Assembly: GCA_963849955.1 (NCBI GenBank)
Contig: CAWKJU010000009.1
Location: 310,001-374,000 of the forward strand
DNA length: 64,000 bases
Direction: 5' to 3'
DNA from: CAWFGW01 sp963849955
GTDB taxonomy: Bacteria; Bacteroidota; Bacteroidia; Cytophagales; JAAEPT01
Shown: positions 33,020 through 41,983 of the stretch, one piece after another
Layout: every line of letters begins with the position of its first letter
Position numbering within the stretch: position 1 is the stretch's first letter
Notes under the pieces: model-generated
The model's input: only the letters and a program-made list of their open reading frames with translations
Databases searched by the model: none
What the model was told of the DNA's origin: nothing
Translations under genes and position numbers: made by a program

Positions 33020-35935
33020 CTATTTTTTGGTGAACTTTGTTACATACACTTCTCTATTCATCATTAGTTTAACAAAATATACTCCAGGTGTAAAAGATGA
33101 AACGTTTATACTATTAGCTTGATTTCCTAATACGTTGTCTGTGTATATTAAGACACCATTAGATGAATAAATATTTAGTGTAGCATTTTGCTCATCTACC
33201 ACCTCAATATTTAATAAATCATTTACTGGATTAGGGTAAACACTAATTAAATCTGATTTAATTGATACATCACTAGTTCTTGCTGGTGGTAAAGTCGTGA
33301 AGTTAATATAATCAGATACAACCGATTCAGGTACTTCTTCAGAGTTACAATAAGAATAAATTTGTGACGTATAAGCGGTGCTAGCAGCTAAACCATTAAG
33401 CTCTACAAAGGGAGACACTAATCCTGTAATATAAGTCCAAGAATTAGAACCAACAGCTTTTTTATACCTCACTCCATAACTGGTAGCACCTAGTGAATTT
33501 CCCCAAGAAATTGCAGCTCCACTCGATGTCTTATTCGAAACTAATATATTAGAAGGGGTTGGACACTGATTAGACCCAGATGTACTTTGATCAACCCGAC
33601 TGCTCCAGTCTGAAACTAAATCTCCAGATACAGAACACACCGATTGCACTCTAAATGCGTAAGATTGTCCTGAAAGCAATTCAGAATACATATGTGTTGA
33701 AATTGCATCTGCAGGATCAACTGTCACCCAATTTGTTTCGAATGAAGCTTTAATACTTAAATTATAGGAAACAGAACCATTTGGTGACCATGACAAAGAA
33801 ACAGAATTATCTGAAAAACCTGTAACATTTAAACCAGAGGGAGGAACACAAGAAGTTGACCCAGTAGTAGTAAACTGATGTCTATTACCTACAGGCGAAG
33901 TAGAAAATGTAGAATATAGTCCATCTACGGCATTACAAACAGATTGAACTTCATATCTGTAAATTGTACCACTATAAAGACTGGATAAAGATATTGTGTT
34001 AGTCTCAACAAACTCGTAAATCAATTCAGGAGACCCTTTCACAGCATACCATAATACGTATCCTTCCACTCCATCGACTTCCCCCCAAGTAATATCAGCA
34101 GAAGTATTTTCTATAGAAGAAACTTGAAAACCACTTTGGGGACGAACACAAGTACGAGTAGTAAAGTTAAACAAGCCAGTATTATTGGATTCATTCTGAA
34201 CATAATTACTAGAACATATACTCTTTAAATAATATTCATATGCTGTATTTTGTGTCAAAGAAGCTAATAAAGCTGTGGTATCAAAAGTACTAACTACATT
34301 ATATGAAGCATCACCTACAGCCCTGTAACGTAATTCATACATAGGTGCACCCATGTCACTCCAACTCAATCTAGCTGTAGTAAAACCTGTATCAGCTACT
34401 ATCGACATAGTCGGTTCAATTCCATCACAATCAACAGCAGTATTTGTGTAGAAAATTTTATTGTCTCCAAAATTCGAAGCAACGGTATTATCAACACTAC
34501 ACTCTGTAGCTACTTGAATTGAATACTTCATCCCTGATGTAAGTGAATTAACCGTAAGTGAATTAGCGGTGTTATTATAAATATAAGTCCAAGGGTTATC
34601 AATATCTCTTCTATATCGCACTACATATTCTACACCAGTACCTGAAATTGCGTCCCAATTTAATGTAGCACTTGTGGATGTAATTGACGAAACTGAAGGA
34701 TTACTTGGTGCTACACAAGTGTAATCTATGTTTGTTTTAAAGAACTTCCTAACACTGTAATTTGAATAGCTGGTATTAGCAACATTACATTCTGTTGCAA
34801 CTTCCCATTGATACTCTATCCTTCCAGAAGTTAAACCAGATACAGTAACAGAATTTGATTTTAAATTTGTTAAATATGTCCAATTATTTTGACTGCTCTT
34901 TCTATACCTAACAATATATTCTACACCAGTACCTGCTATTGCTGCCCAAGAAAAAGTTGCTGTTGTTGCTGTGATTGAAGATGTTGTAGGATTATTTGGT
35001 ACAACACAAGAGTAGTCTGAATTTGTAGTAAAATATCTTCTAACACTATATCCAGAAAAGGATGTGTTTGCCACATTACATTCTGTAGTTACCTCCCACT
35101 GATAACCAGTTCCAGGTATTAAACTAGAAATATCTACCGTGTTAGATGTTATGTTTTGAACATAAGTCCAGTTGTTTTGTATATTTCTTCTATACCTCAC
35201 CATATACTCTGGCCCTAAGCCAGCAACATCTTCCCAACTTAATTTAGCAGTAGTTGAAGTCTTTGAAGTAGTTACTGGATTTTGTGGAATTGAACAAGAA
35301 TAAGCTGCTGCAGTTGTAAAATATCTTCTTGTACCGTAATTTGAGTAAGATGTGTTACTTACGTTACATTCAGTTGCTACCTCCCACTGATAAGCAGTTC
35401 CTGAAATCAGTCCTGAAATATTTACCGAATTTGACGTTATATCTGTTACGTATGTCCATTCATTTTGAATATCTCTTCGATATCTCACAATATACTCAAC
35501 TCCTGTTCCTACAATTGCATTCCAGGAAAATGTAGCTGTTGTTTGAGTTATTGAAGATGTTGAAGGGTTTGCTGGAGCCACACAAGTGTAATCAATACCA
35601 GTAGAGAAAAATTTTCGACTACTATAACCTGAAAAAGAAGTGTTTGCTAAGTTACATTCAGTAGTAACCTCCCACTGATATGCAGTACCCTGTATTAATC
35701 CTGATATCACTACTGAGTTAGTGGACAAATCAGTTAAATAAGTCCATGGATTTTCTAAATCACGTCTATATCGAACTCTATACTCTATATTTGTACCTGC
35801 TACTGCTCCCCAATTTAATTGAGCTGTAGTTGGAGTAATAGAAGTCGTTGATAATGAAGTTGGAATTTCACAAGCAGAGTAAGCATTAAACCCTGATGAT
35901 GCTAATATGATTAGTAGTGTAATTATTTTTCTCAT
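33020..35935 (-). CDS. FN3-repeat T9SS cargo protein (type A sorting domain)
   Basis: A 971-residue secreted protein: signal peptide (MRKIITLLIILASSGFNAYS), about nine fibronectin type III domains, and a C-terminal T9SS type A sorting domain from about residue 895 (VYPNPVNDLLNIEV ... TPGVYFVKL ... KFTKK). The first five FN3 units have a 96-residue period and are highly alike (repeated VEYIVRYRR, NNWTY, YQWEVATECNV); the later ones are divergent. It is predicted to cross the outer membrane through the T9SS and be attached at the surface. Unusually, it lies within a glycan cluster, between a glycosyltransferase gene and the polymerase gene. Adhesin-like role inferred. Confidence 0.92.
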   Translation of the reverse strand: MRKIITLLIILASSGFNAYSACEIPTSLSTTSITPTTAQLNWGAVAGTNIEYRVRYRRDLENPWTYLTDLSTNSVVISGLIQGTAYQWEVTTECNLANTSFSGYSSRKFFSTGIDYTCVAPANPSTSSITQTTATFSWNAIVGTGVEYIVRYRRDIQNEWTYVTDITSNSVNISGLISGTAYQWEVATECNVSNTSYSNYGTRRYFTTAAAYSCSIPQNPVTTSKTSTTAKLSWEDVAGLGPEYMVRYRRNIQNNWTYVQNITSNTVDISSLIPGTGYQWEVTTECNVANTSFSGYSVRRYFTTNSDYSCVVPNNPTTSSITATTATFSWAAIAGTGVEYIVRYRKSSQNNWTYLTNLKSNSVTVSGLTSGRIEYQWEVATECNVANTSYSNYSVRKFFKTNIDYTCVAPSNPSVSSITSTSATLNWDAISGTGVEYVVRYRRDIDNPWTYIYNNTANSLTVNSLTSGMKYSIQVATECSVDNTVASNFGDNKIFYTNTAVDCDGIEPTMSIVADTGFTTARLSWSDMGAPMYELRYRAVGDASYNVVSTFDTTALLASLTQNTAYEYYLKSICSSNYVQNESNNTGLFNFTTRTCVRPQSGFQVSSIENTSADITWGEVDGVEGYVLWYAVKGSPELIYEFVETNTISLSSLYSGTIYRYEVQSVCNAVDGLYSTFSTSPVGNRHQFTTTGSTSCVPPSGLNVTGFSDNSVSLSWSPNGSVSYNLSIKASFETNWVTVDPADAISTHMYSELLSGQSYAFRVQSVCSVSGDLVSDWSSRVDQSTSGSNQCPTPSNILVSNKTSSGAAISWGNSLGATSYGVRYKKAVGSNSWTYITGLVSPFVELNGLAASTAYTSQIYSYCNSEEVPESVVSDYINFTTLPPARTSDVSIKSDLISVYPNPVNDLLNIEVVDEQNATLNIYSSNGVLIYTDNVLGNQANSINVSSFTPGVYFVKLMMNREVYVTKFTKK
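34434..35880 (-). repeat. Five tandem ~288-bp FN3-coding repeats
   Basis: Five successive units of about 96 codons, each starting near a C-x-x-P-x-x-P motif and containing RYRR...WTY and YQWEV. DNA similarity between units is visible by eye, for example TCTATACCTCAC-like stretches recur. Boundaries are approximate. Such repeats may expand or contract by recombination. Confidence 0.7.
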
Positions 35936-36053
35936 GGCTAATTAATTTCAGGTAAAGATAATTAATATACGTCTATTAAGTGTGACTTGGATTGATTTTT
36001 TTAACAGAAAATTATTAGTTAGAGACTATTAACAATTATTTCGTTGCCAAAGA

Positions 36054-37181
36054 TTAGTAATATTTTATATATTCTTTAACTACACTTTCTGTAGAAAACT
36101 TACTTTTCATTAGCTCTCTTCCATTGTAAGCCATTTTTTCTAATTCATCAGTAGATAAAACTAAATTAATTATTACTTCATTCATTTTCTCAAAATCATT
36201 TTGAGGAATAACTTTTCCACAATTACCATCTTCTAAAATTTCTTTAGCTGAACTTACGTCAAATGATACAACAGGTGTTTCACAAGAAAGGCTTTCAATC
36301 ATACACCTAGCCAAACCTTCTGCTTTTGATGGAACTATTGTGATAGTGAATAAATTATACCAATACTCAATAAAATCTTGAAAATCAATTACCGTTACAT
36401 TCTCACTTAAATGTTCATTTTTTATAATATCTAGACATTCCTTCGCAAAGGAATTTTCTTTAGGATTAAAATCACCTATCAATAAAAAATGATTTTGGTT
36501 TCTAAAATCTTTATCAAGTTTTGCAACGCAATTTTTCAAGAATAAATTTTGTTGTTTATCCTCTTGAAATCTTCCAACAACTCCAATATAATTTCTCCGT
36601 GGATCAAGCCCATTTTTTATAAAAAAATCAGTTGGAAGATCCTTTTTCTTGAACTTATTAAAATCTATAATACTATATGAGAAAGAAATTTTATTCTTCA
36701 CAACTGGGAAATGATCAATTACTCTGAGCATCATATCTTTTGATAAAACAATGATGTGATCCACATAATTTAACACAAAACTCCATGTTTTTGTATAAGT
36801 CTCTTTTGGACCTTTAACAGCACGCATGTTAAATATTAATTTCGAGCTGTAGGAACCTAAAAAAGAACAAACAAGTGATTGTATGTCATTACAATGTACG
36901 ATGGATACTTTAAGTTTTCTTAACAAGAAGAAGAGATAAATGTTATGTAATAAAATATTGATGTAATGGGATTTATTTGGTTTTCTGTAAATAACCCTTG
37001 CTCCAGCATTTGCCCAAATGGTGTTGAAATCAGTTTCCATTTGTGTTAAGATATAAATATTGTTTTGAGGAGCTATTTCTTTTATAATATTGGTAACACT
37101 TTGAACACCGCCATTTCCTTTAATTCCAGTCTGGTAAATGACAAATAGCACTGATTTTTTAGTTGATGTTAACGATGACAT
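36054..37181 (-). CDS. GT4-family glycosyltransferase
   Basis: A 375-residue GT-B enzyme beginning with KSVLFVIYQTGIKGNGGVQSV and containing IVHCNDIQSLVCSFLG. The C-terminal domain has IGVVGRFQEDKQQNLFLKN and SKAEGLARCMIESLSCETP, the E-x7-E motif (EGLARCMIE). It is the promoter-proximal gene of the leftward glycan cluster, 118 bases upstream of the FN3 cargo gene and divergent from priA. No clear TAnnTTTG promoter was seen in the 80 bases before it. Confidence 0.9.
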   Translation of the reverse strand: MSSLTSTKKSVLFVIYQTGIKGNGGVQSVTNIIKEIAPQNNIYILTQMETDFNTIWANAGARVIYRKPNKSHYINILLHNIYLFFLLRKLKVSIVHCNDIQSLVCSFLGSYSSKLIFNMRAVKGPKETYTKTWSFVLNYVDHIIVLSKDMMLRVIDHFPVVKNKISFSYSIIDFNKFKKKDLPTDFFIKNGLDPRRNYIGVVGRFQEDKQQNLFLKNCVAKLDKDFRNQNHFLLIGDFNPKENSFAKECLDIIKNEHLSENVTVIDFQDFIEYWYNLFTITIVPSKAEGLARCMIESLSCETPVVSFDVSSAKEILEDGNCGKVIPQNDFEKMNEVIINLVLSTDELEKMAYNGRELMKSKFSTESVVKEYIKYY

Positions 37182-37261
37182 TATTATATTTTAGTTATAA
37201 AGAGCGATTGAAAATAGCTTATTTCTACAAAAGAACTTAATTTTCTCATTCTATTTAGATT

Positions 37262-39757
37262 TTGGAACTTGAATTTCAACATAACTCTAATCATCAAGAG
37301 CGCAAAACACTTTTCGCTGATATAATACTGCCGTTGCCCCTACCCAAGCTTTTTACTTACCGCATTCCCAATGAATTCAATGCTTTTGTAGGTAACGGTT
37401 TTCGCGTGGTAGTTCAATTTGGCAATAGGAAGGTGTATACTGGTATTATCGCTAAGCTTCATGAACACCCTCCCCAATCATACGAAGCAAAATCAATACT
37501 AGATGTTTTAGATGATAAACCTGCAATCACTGCTAAACAACTCGGTTTTTATAAATGGTTAGCTGATTATTATCTCTGTAATTTAGGGGATGTGATTCAG
37601 GCTGGGCTCCCTTCTGGTCTGAAAATAAGCAGTGAGTCCCGAATTCAGCTTAATCCCCATACCGACATCGCAAGCTTGGATTTGAACGCGTATGAGACAC
37701 TCATTATTAATCACCTTCAAGAGAAAGATTTTTTAACCTATGATGATGTTTCAAACATTACTCAGAAAAAAGGTATATCCAAGCTCATTCGTTCGCTGCT
37801 AGAGAAAGAAGCTATTCTACTTTATGAAAAAATAAAAGATAAATACCAGCCAAAAACGATTTCGAAAATTCGTCTATTGCCCGAGTTTCTGTCAGAGAAA
37901 GCGATGGAAGAACTGTTTTCAGTACTTGAAAAAAAACAGAAACAATTGGAAGTTGTGCTGCATTACTTACAAAAAATACCTGCTTTAGATAACCTACAAG
38001 CCAATGAAGAGGGAATCGAGAAGAACGTTTTATTAAACGCATCCATTTCTCCTTCTTCCTTAAATACACTGATTAAAAATAAGGTGTTTGAACAATTTGA
38101 ACTGGTGGTTTCACGAATTGAAGAATTCGATCTTCCAGAACAAGAAATTAAGCTCAGTACTCACCAAGAGGAAAAAGAAAACGAACTATTACATCACTTT
38201 GAAACGAAAAACCATGTGTTGTTGCATGGCATCACGGGCAGTGGAAAAACAGAAATTTACATCAGCTTAATTCAAAAAGCGATTGACAATGGTACCCATG
38301 TGTTATTGCTCTTACCTGAAATAGCTTTAACTACACAAATCGTGTCACGGTTGCGCAAAGTCTTTGGTAACGATATGGCGGTTTATCACTCACGATACAG
38401 TGATAATGAACGTGTTGAAGTATATAAAGGCGTATTAGAAAATAATTACCCCCTGATTGTGGGTGTACGTTCGGCTGTCTTTCTACCTTTCTCCAATTTA
38501 GGGATGGTCATTATCGATGAAGAACACGATAGTTCTTATAAACAATATGATCCAGCTCCGCGCTACAATGCGCGCGATGCTGCATTGGTGCTTGCTAAAA
38601 TCCATGGTGCCAAAGTATTACTCGGCTCTGCCACACCTTCGACTGAAAGTTATTATCATGCCTCTTCTGGTAAATGGGGTTATGTAAAATTGTTTGAACG
38701 CTATGGTAATGCAACGCTTCCAGATATTTTACCGGTTGATATTCGTTATGATCACCAGGGAGGATCAAGCTTTTCTAAAACCCTTTTACAAGCAATTGAA
38801 GACCGCTTGAGCAAAAAAGAACAAGTGATCTTGTTTCAAAACCGTAGAGGTTATTCGCCTTATATTGAATGCAATGACTGCAATGAAATTGTGATGTGCC
38901 CGAACTGTAATGTAAGTTTGACTTATCACCAGTTTTCTAACGACATGCGGTGTCACTATTGTGGACACCATCAGGGTGTACCCACGAACTGTGAGGCTTG
39001 TGGTTCTACGAAAATAAACACCAAAGGATTTGGTACTGAACGCATTGAAGAAGGCTTGCAATTGCATTTCCCGGAGGCCGCTATTCAGCGCATGGACTTG
39101 GACACCACGCGTAAAAAAACAGCTTACCAAACCATCATCGATGATTTTGAATCGGGAAAAGTGGATATTCTTGTCGGCACCCAAATGGTCACAAAAGGAC
39201 TCGACTTTGACAACGTCAGTTTGGTGGGTGTTTTTGAAATTGACCGCATGCTATACTTCCCTGACTACCGGTCGCATGAACGCACTTATCAAATGCTAAC
39301 ACAAGTAAGCGGCAGAGCTGGAAGAAAAGAGAAAAAAGGGCTGGTAATTGTGCAAACCAGCAACACGGATCATGAAACTATTCAGGCGGTTATTAAAGGA
39401 GAAAAAGAGAACTTTTATACAAAAGAAATTAACGACCGCGAGGAGTTTAACTACCCCCCTTTTTCACGGTTAATTCGCATCACTATTCGTCATGAAGATA
39501 AGCTGAAAAGTATGGATAGTGCGACTTACCTTGCACAACAACTGCGTAGAAAATTGCAACATCGCATACTTGGACCTGAAGAACCTGGGATCAACCGAAT
39601 TAGAAACTTATTTTTAACGGATATCCTCATCAAGCTCGAGCGTGGCTCGCTGGATTTGGCTAAAGCAAAGGCTTTTATATTGGAAGAAGTCAACAAAATT
39701 AAAACACATAAAATCCACCGAAAGTCGATGTACACAATTGATGTAGATCCGGTTTAA
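37262..39757 (+). CDS. priA: Primosomal protein N' (replication restart helicase)
   Basis: An 831-residue superfamily 2 DNA helicase that reloads the replisome at stalled forks. The N-terminal 3'-DNA-binding domain begins FADIILPLPLPKLFTYRIP. Walker A is HGITGSGKTEIY (about 322-333), Walker B is IIDEEHD. A zinc-binding insertion holds CNDCNEIVMCPNCN, CHYCGH and CEACGS (about 538-583). Helicase motifs QNRRGYSP, VGTQMVTKGLDFDNV and QVSGRAGR follow. No ATG lies near the expected N-terminus, so TTG 37262 is the likely start; a different nearby start is possible. Confidence 0.94.
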   Translation: MELEFQHNSNHQERKTLFADIILPLPLPKLFTYRIPNEFNAFVGNGFRVVVQFGNRKVYTGIIAKLHEHPPQSYEAKSILDVLDDKPAITAKQLGFYKWLADYYLCNLGDVIQAGLPSGLKISSESRIQLNPHTDIASLDLNAYETLIINHLQEKDFLTYDDVSNITQKKGISKLIRSLLEKEAILLYEKIKDKYQPKTISKIRLLPEFLSEKAMEELFSVLEKKQKQLEVVLHYLQKIPALDNLQANEEGIEKNVLLNASISPSSLNTLIKNKVFEQFELVVSRIEEFDLPEQEIKLSTHQEEKENELLHHFETKNHVLLHGITGSGKTEIYISLIQKAIDNGTHVLLLLPEIALTTQIVSRLRKVFGNDMAVYHSRYSDNERVEVYKGVLENNYPLIVGVRSAVFLPFSNLGMVIIDEEHDSSYKQYDPAPRYNARDAALVLAKIHGAKVLLGSATPSTESYYHASSGKWGYVKLFERYGNATLPDILPVDIRYDHQGGSSFSKTLLQAIEDRLSKKEQVILFQNRRGYSPYIECNDCNEIVMCPNCNVSLTYHQFSNDMRCHYCGHHQGVPTNCEACGSTKINTKGFGTERIEEGLQLHFPEAAIQRMDLDTTRKKTAYQTIIDDFESGKVDILVGTQMVTKGLDFDNVSLVGVFEIDRMLYFPDYRSHERTYQMLTQVSGRAGRKEKKGLVIVQTSNTDHETIQAVIKGEKENFYTKEINDREEFNYPPFSRLIRITIRHEDKLKSMDSATYLAQQLRRKLQHRILGPEEPGINRIRNLFLTDILIKLERGSLDLAKAKAFILEEVNKIKTHKIHRKSMYTIDVDPV

Positions 39758-39862
39758 TAAAATCTTTTTTTTAACTTCGCTGGGTTAAAGATTAAGGGTT
39801 AAAAATCAAATAAACTGTCATTAAGTGCCATTGTATTATGAAAATTTAACAGCGCTTGTTTG

Positions 39863-40417
39863 TTACCAAACCACTCTTTGTAGGTACATTCGGTTGATCT
39901 TCGCGGTTTTTTGATGGCAATATGCATGGATAGAAGAATGCTTCCAGTCGAGTAAGTTGCGACAAAACCGGTGTTTTACTGGGTTCAGGTGTATGTATGC
40001 AATAAGTCTGGTGAAGTAGGTCTCATCCTGTACCGATTTGCGTTTAAATCGATGCATAAAAAGACTGCCTTTTCTATCATACATCTCATTATAGGCTTTT
40101 GAGTAAGCATTAAAAAAGTTACTAAATTGTTTAGATACCAGACCTCCGAGGTTTTGAAAACCTCGGAGGTCTTTACCTGCCAACTTCTTCTTTTTAAAAA
40201 ATTCAAACAACTCTTCCTCACTCCTTATCCTCACCATAAGGTGGAAATGATTAGGCAACAAACAATAAGCATAAGTATCGGCTACTGGATAGATGTAGTC
40301 CGCATATTTAGTAAGGAAATAATGATAGTTTTCATCATTTCTAAATAGATTTTCGTTGCCATTGGCGTGGTTGTAAATGTGGAAAACTGTGTCTGGTAAA
40401 AGTGGTTCTAGATACAT
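39863..40417 (-). CDS. Y1/RAYT-type transposase-like protein with internal palindrome
   Basis: A 184-residue Y1_Tnp-family protein related to the REP-associated tyrosine transposases (RAYTs). The HUH metal motif is LPNHFHLMV with His57 and His59. The catalytic Tyr is in NAYSKAYNEMYDRKGSLF (Tyr105 or Tyr109). RLIAYIHLNPVKHRF is the usual C-terminal block. RAYTs cut single-stranded DNA at palindromic repeats. Codons 83-93 (DLRGFQNLGGL) are formed by a perfect palindrome (40141-40171). No terminal repeats or target duplication were recognised, so it is not shown to be a mobile element by itself. Full length, apparently intact. Confidence 0.85.
   Translation of the reverse strand: MYLEPLLPDTVFHIYNHANGNENLFRNDENYHYFLTKYADYIYPVADTYAYCLLPNHFHLMVRIRSEEELFEFFKKKKLAGKDLRGFQNLGGLVSKQFSNFFNAYSKAYNEMYDRKGSLFMHRFKRKSVQDETYFTRLIAYIHLNPVKHRFCRNLLDWKHSSIHAYCHQKTAKINRMYLQRVVW
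40141..40171. repeat. 31-bp perfect palindrome inside RAYT-like gene
   Basis: The 15-bp arms GACCTCCGAGGTTTT and AAAACCTCGGAGGTC flank one central base. The palindrome is in frame with the transposase gene. I recall palindromes built on ACCTCCGAGGT as frequent intergenic repeats in Bacteroidota genomes; no second copy is in this window. Confidence 0.85.
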
Positions 40418-40473
40418 AGCTGTTTTTTTACTCCTCAGAGTGTTAAGAAAAATAACCTATCATATTAATATTC

Positions 40474-41364
40474 TTAAATGCTAAGTGGTCTTTTATTGGT
40501 TAAAAAGGCCTTGAATGTTTCACTTTTCAATACAGTTATTTGATCGATGAGCCCTAACACAAACCGACCCACTCCTGCAAACTGACTTACCTTGCAGACT
40601 AACAAATACAATTTTTTATCTTCATCAATCAAGGACAAGTAATTGATTGCCAACGGAAATTCTTTTATCAACAAAAGATACGCTTGAAAGGAGAGTTCTA
40701 ATTCAATCGGCAAATCAGGTGTTCCTGCCATTCCAAAAATATCTACTTCGAAGGAAGTATGCTGGTTTTGGTGCTGTATGGGCTTTTCTAACTCATGTAC
40801 CGAGCTGATTCGGCTAATTTTAAAAGTCTTCATCGTTTGTGTCGCGACTTCAAACGCATACAAACTTTCGTAATCATCTGAAAAACTTACAACTTCTACT
40901 CGTCTGTCGGTAATATTTCCTGAGTTAGCGGAATGATATTTCTCTAAGATTACTTGATGATTATTGTCTAAGGCTAACCGCAGCTTTCTAATCAACAATC
41001 CCGCTCGAGCTGTGATGATTTCATTTGAAATGGATTTGATATCGGAATGCGTAAACAGCTTCTTGATGATGGTGTCTTTCAGTGGATGTTTGTTTGCTCC
41101 TGTTTCCACTAAGTCACTCACAAGTTGCGCTTCTTCCTGGGTAAAGTCTAGCCCTTCTTTGTGTGCTTCGTAATTGGCAATGAAATAATTATCTTCAAAA
41201 TCTTTATCGATAATAAAACCTAAATTTTCAAGCAACGTGAGGTAACGGTATACTGTACGGCTACTCACTTCAAAGGTATTCGAAAGATAAGTTACTGATC
41301 GTGGACGTTTTTTTAACACACTGATCAGCTTAAAAACCCGGAGAATTTTAGCCTGTTCATTCAT
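40474..41364 (-). CDS. HTH/WYL-type transcriptional regulator
   Basis: A 296-residue DNA-binding protein. Residues about 3-55 form a winged helix of the HTH_11/DeoR-like type (KILRVFKLISVLKKRPRSV ... VSSRTVYRYLTLLENLGF). The C-terminal half resembles a WYL domain (VILEKYHSANSGNITDRRVE, LYAFEVATQTMKTFKISRI), which binds nucleic acid or small ligands in other regulators. I start at ATG 41364 because helix 1 begins just after; six upstream codons are also open. Target genes unknown. Between a RAYT-like gene and a lipoprotein gene on the same strand. Confidence 0.85.
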   Translation of the reverse strand: MNEQAKILRVFKLISVLKKRPRSVTYLSNTFEVSSRTVYRYLTLLENLGFIIDKDFEDNYFIANYEAHKEGLDFTQEEAQLVSDLVETGANKHPLKDTIIKKLFTHSDIKSISNEIITARAGLLIRKLRLALDNNHQVILEKYHSANSGNITDRRVEVVSFSDDYESLYAFEVATQTMKTFKISRISSVHELEKPIQHQNQHTSFEVDIFGMAGTPDLPIELELSFQAYLLLIKEFPLAINYLSLIDEDKKLYLLVCKVSQFAGVGRFVLGLIDQITVLKSETFKAFLTNKRPLSI

Positions 41365-41412
41365 CGATGAAAAGATAAACAAGTTTTGTAAAAATTAAGT
41401 CTTAAAAAATGA

Positions 41413-41440
41413 TTTCGACCTGTGTACACACAAGCCGAAA
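41413..41440 (-). terminator. Terminator after the PEGA-like lipoprotein gene
   Basis: A 13-bp stem with two mismatches (TTTCGGCTTGTGT with its partner) is followed on the minus strand by ATCATTTTTTAAG. It lies 21 bases past the lipoprotein stop. Confidence 0.5.
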
Positions 41441-41461
41441 CCAAAACTAACATGACGTTGC

Positions 41462-41896
41462 TTATTCTACTGGACAATCAGGATAGTCGATGAAATAAGC
41501 ATAATTATTTATATCTAACTTTTTTGTATTAGGGTATTGAGCTAAACCAGGTCTGAAGCTAGCACCTGTACCTAAGTCTACAGCTATACCTACTACTCCC
41601 CACGACAAGACTGACAAAATAAAGTTGCCAGTTCTGAATTCATTAAAATAAGTACGCTTAATTGGTTCACACCCGTCCTGGGTTATTTCCACATCAAAAG
41701 CTTCCTTACGGGGATATAGAACATTCGCCTTACCTGTCCCAATTTTCTCTCCATTAACATAAATATTTGCATCAGGATGATCTTCCACTATCACATGTGC
41801 ATAATATTTACTTCCGCCAAACATAACACCACAACTGCTTAATCCAAAAGTGAACAACGTAATAATGGATACTAGCTTAAAATATTTTTTCATCAA
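41462..41896 (-). CDS. Lipoprotein with PEGA-like domain
   Basis: A 144-residue lipoprotein: signal MMKKYFKLVSIITLFTFGLSSC with lipobox LSSC. The mature part has NIYVNGEKIGTGKANVLYPR, similar to the PEGA surface beta-domain, followed by GCEPIKRTYFNEFRTGNF and a hydrophobic stretch FILSVLSWGVVGIAVDLGTG. This second segment is typical of small Bacteroidota lipoproteins of unknown function. It is transcribed leftward and followed by a terminator. Confidence 0.75.
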   Translation of the reverse strand: MMKKYFKLVSIITLFTFGLSSCGVMFGGSKYYAHVIVEDHPDANIYVNGEKIGTGKANVLYPRKEAFDVEITQDGCEPIKRTYFNEFRTGNFILSVLSWGVVGIAVDLGTGASFRPGLAQYPNTKKLDINNYAYFIDYPDCPVE

Positions 41897-41983
41897 AATG
41901 TATTTATTGTTAATAGTGATGCGAAGCTATTAAATTCTAATTAACTAACAATTATCATTATTCAAATAAAATCAACGTTTTTG

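Noticed and set aside
34434..35880. CRISPR-like or microsatellite array
   Set aside because: The periodicity is about 288 bases and coding (FN3 domains); no short direct repeats with unique spacers were seen anywhere in the window.
38786..39184. Minus-strand open frame of 132 codons inside priA
   Set aside because: It is the antisense shadow of the conserved zinc-binding and helicase region of priA.
39863..40417. A complete insertion sequence around the RAYT-like gene
   Set aside because: No terminal repeats, target duplication or second copy could be found, so only the gene and its palindrome are reported.
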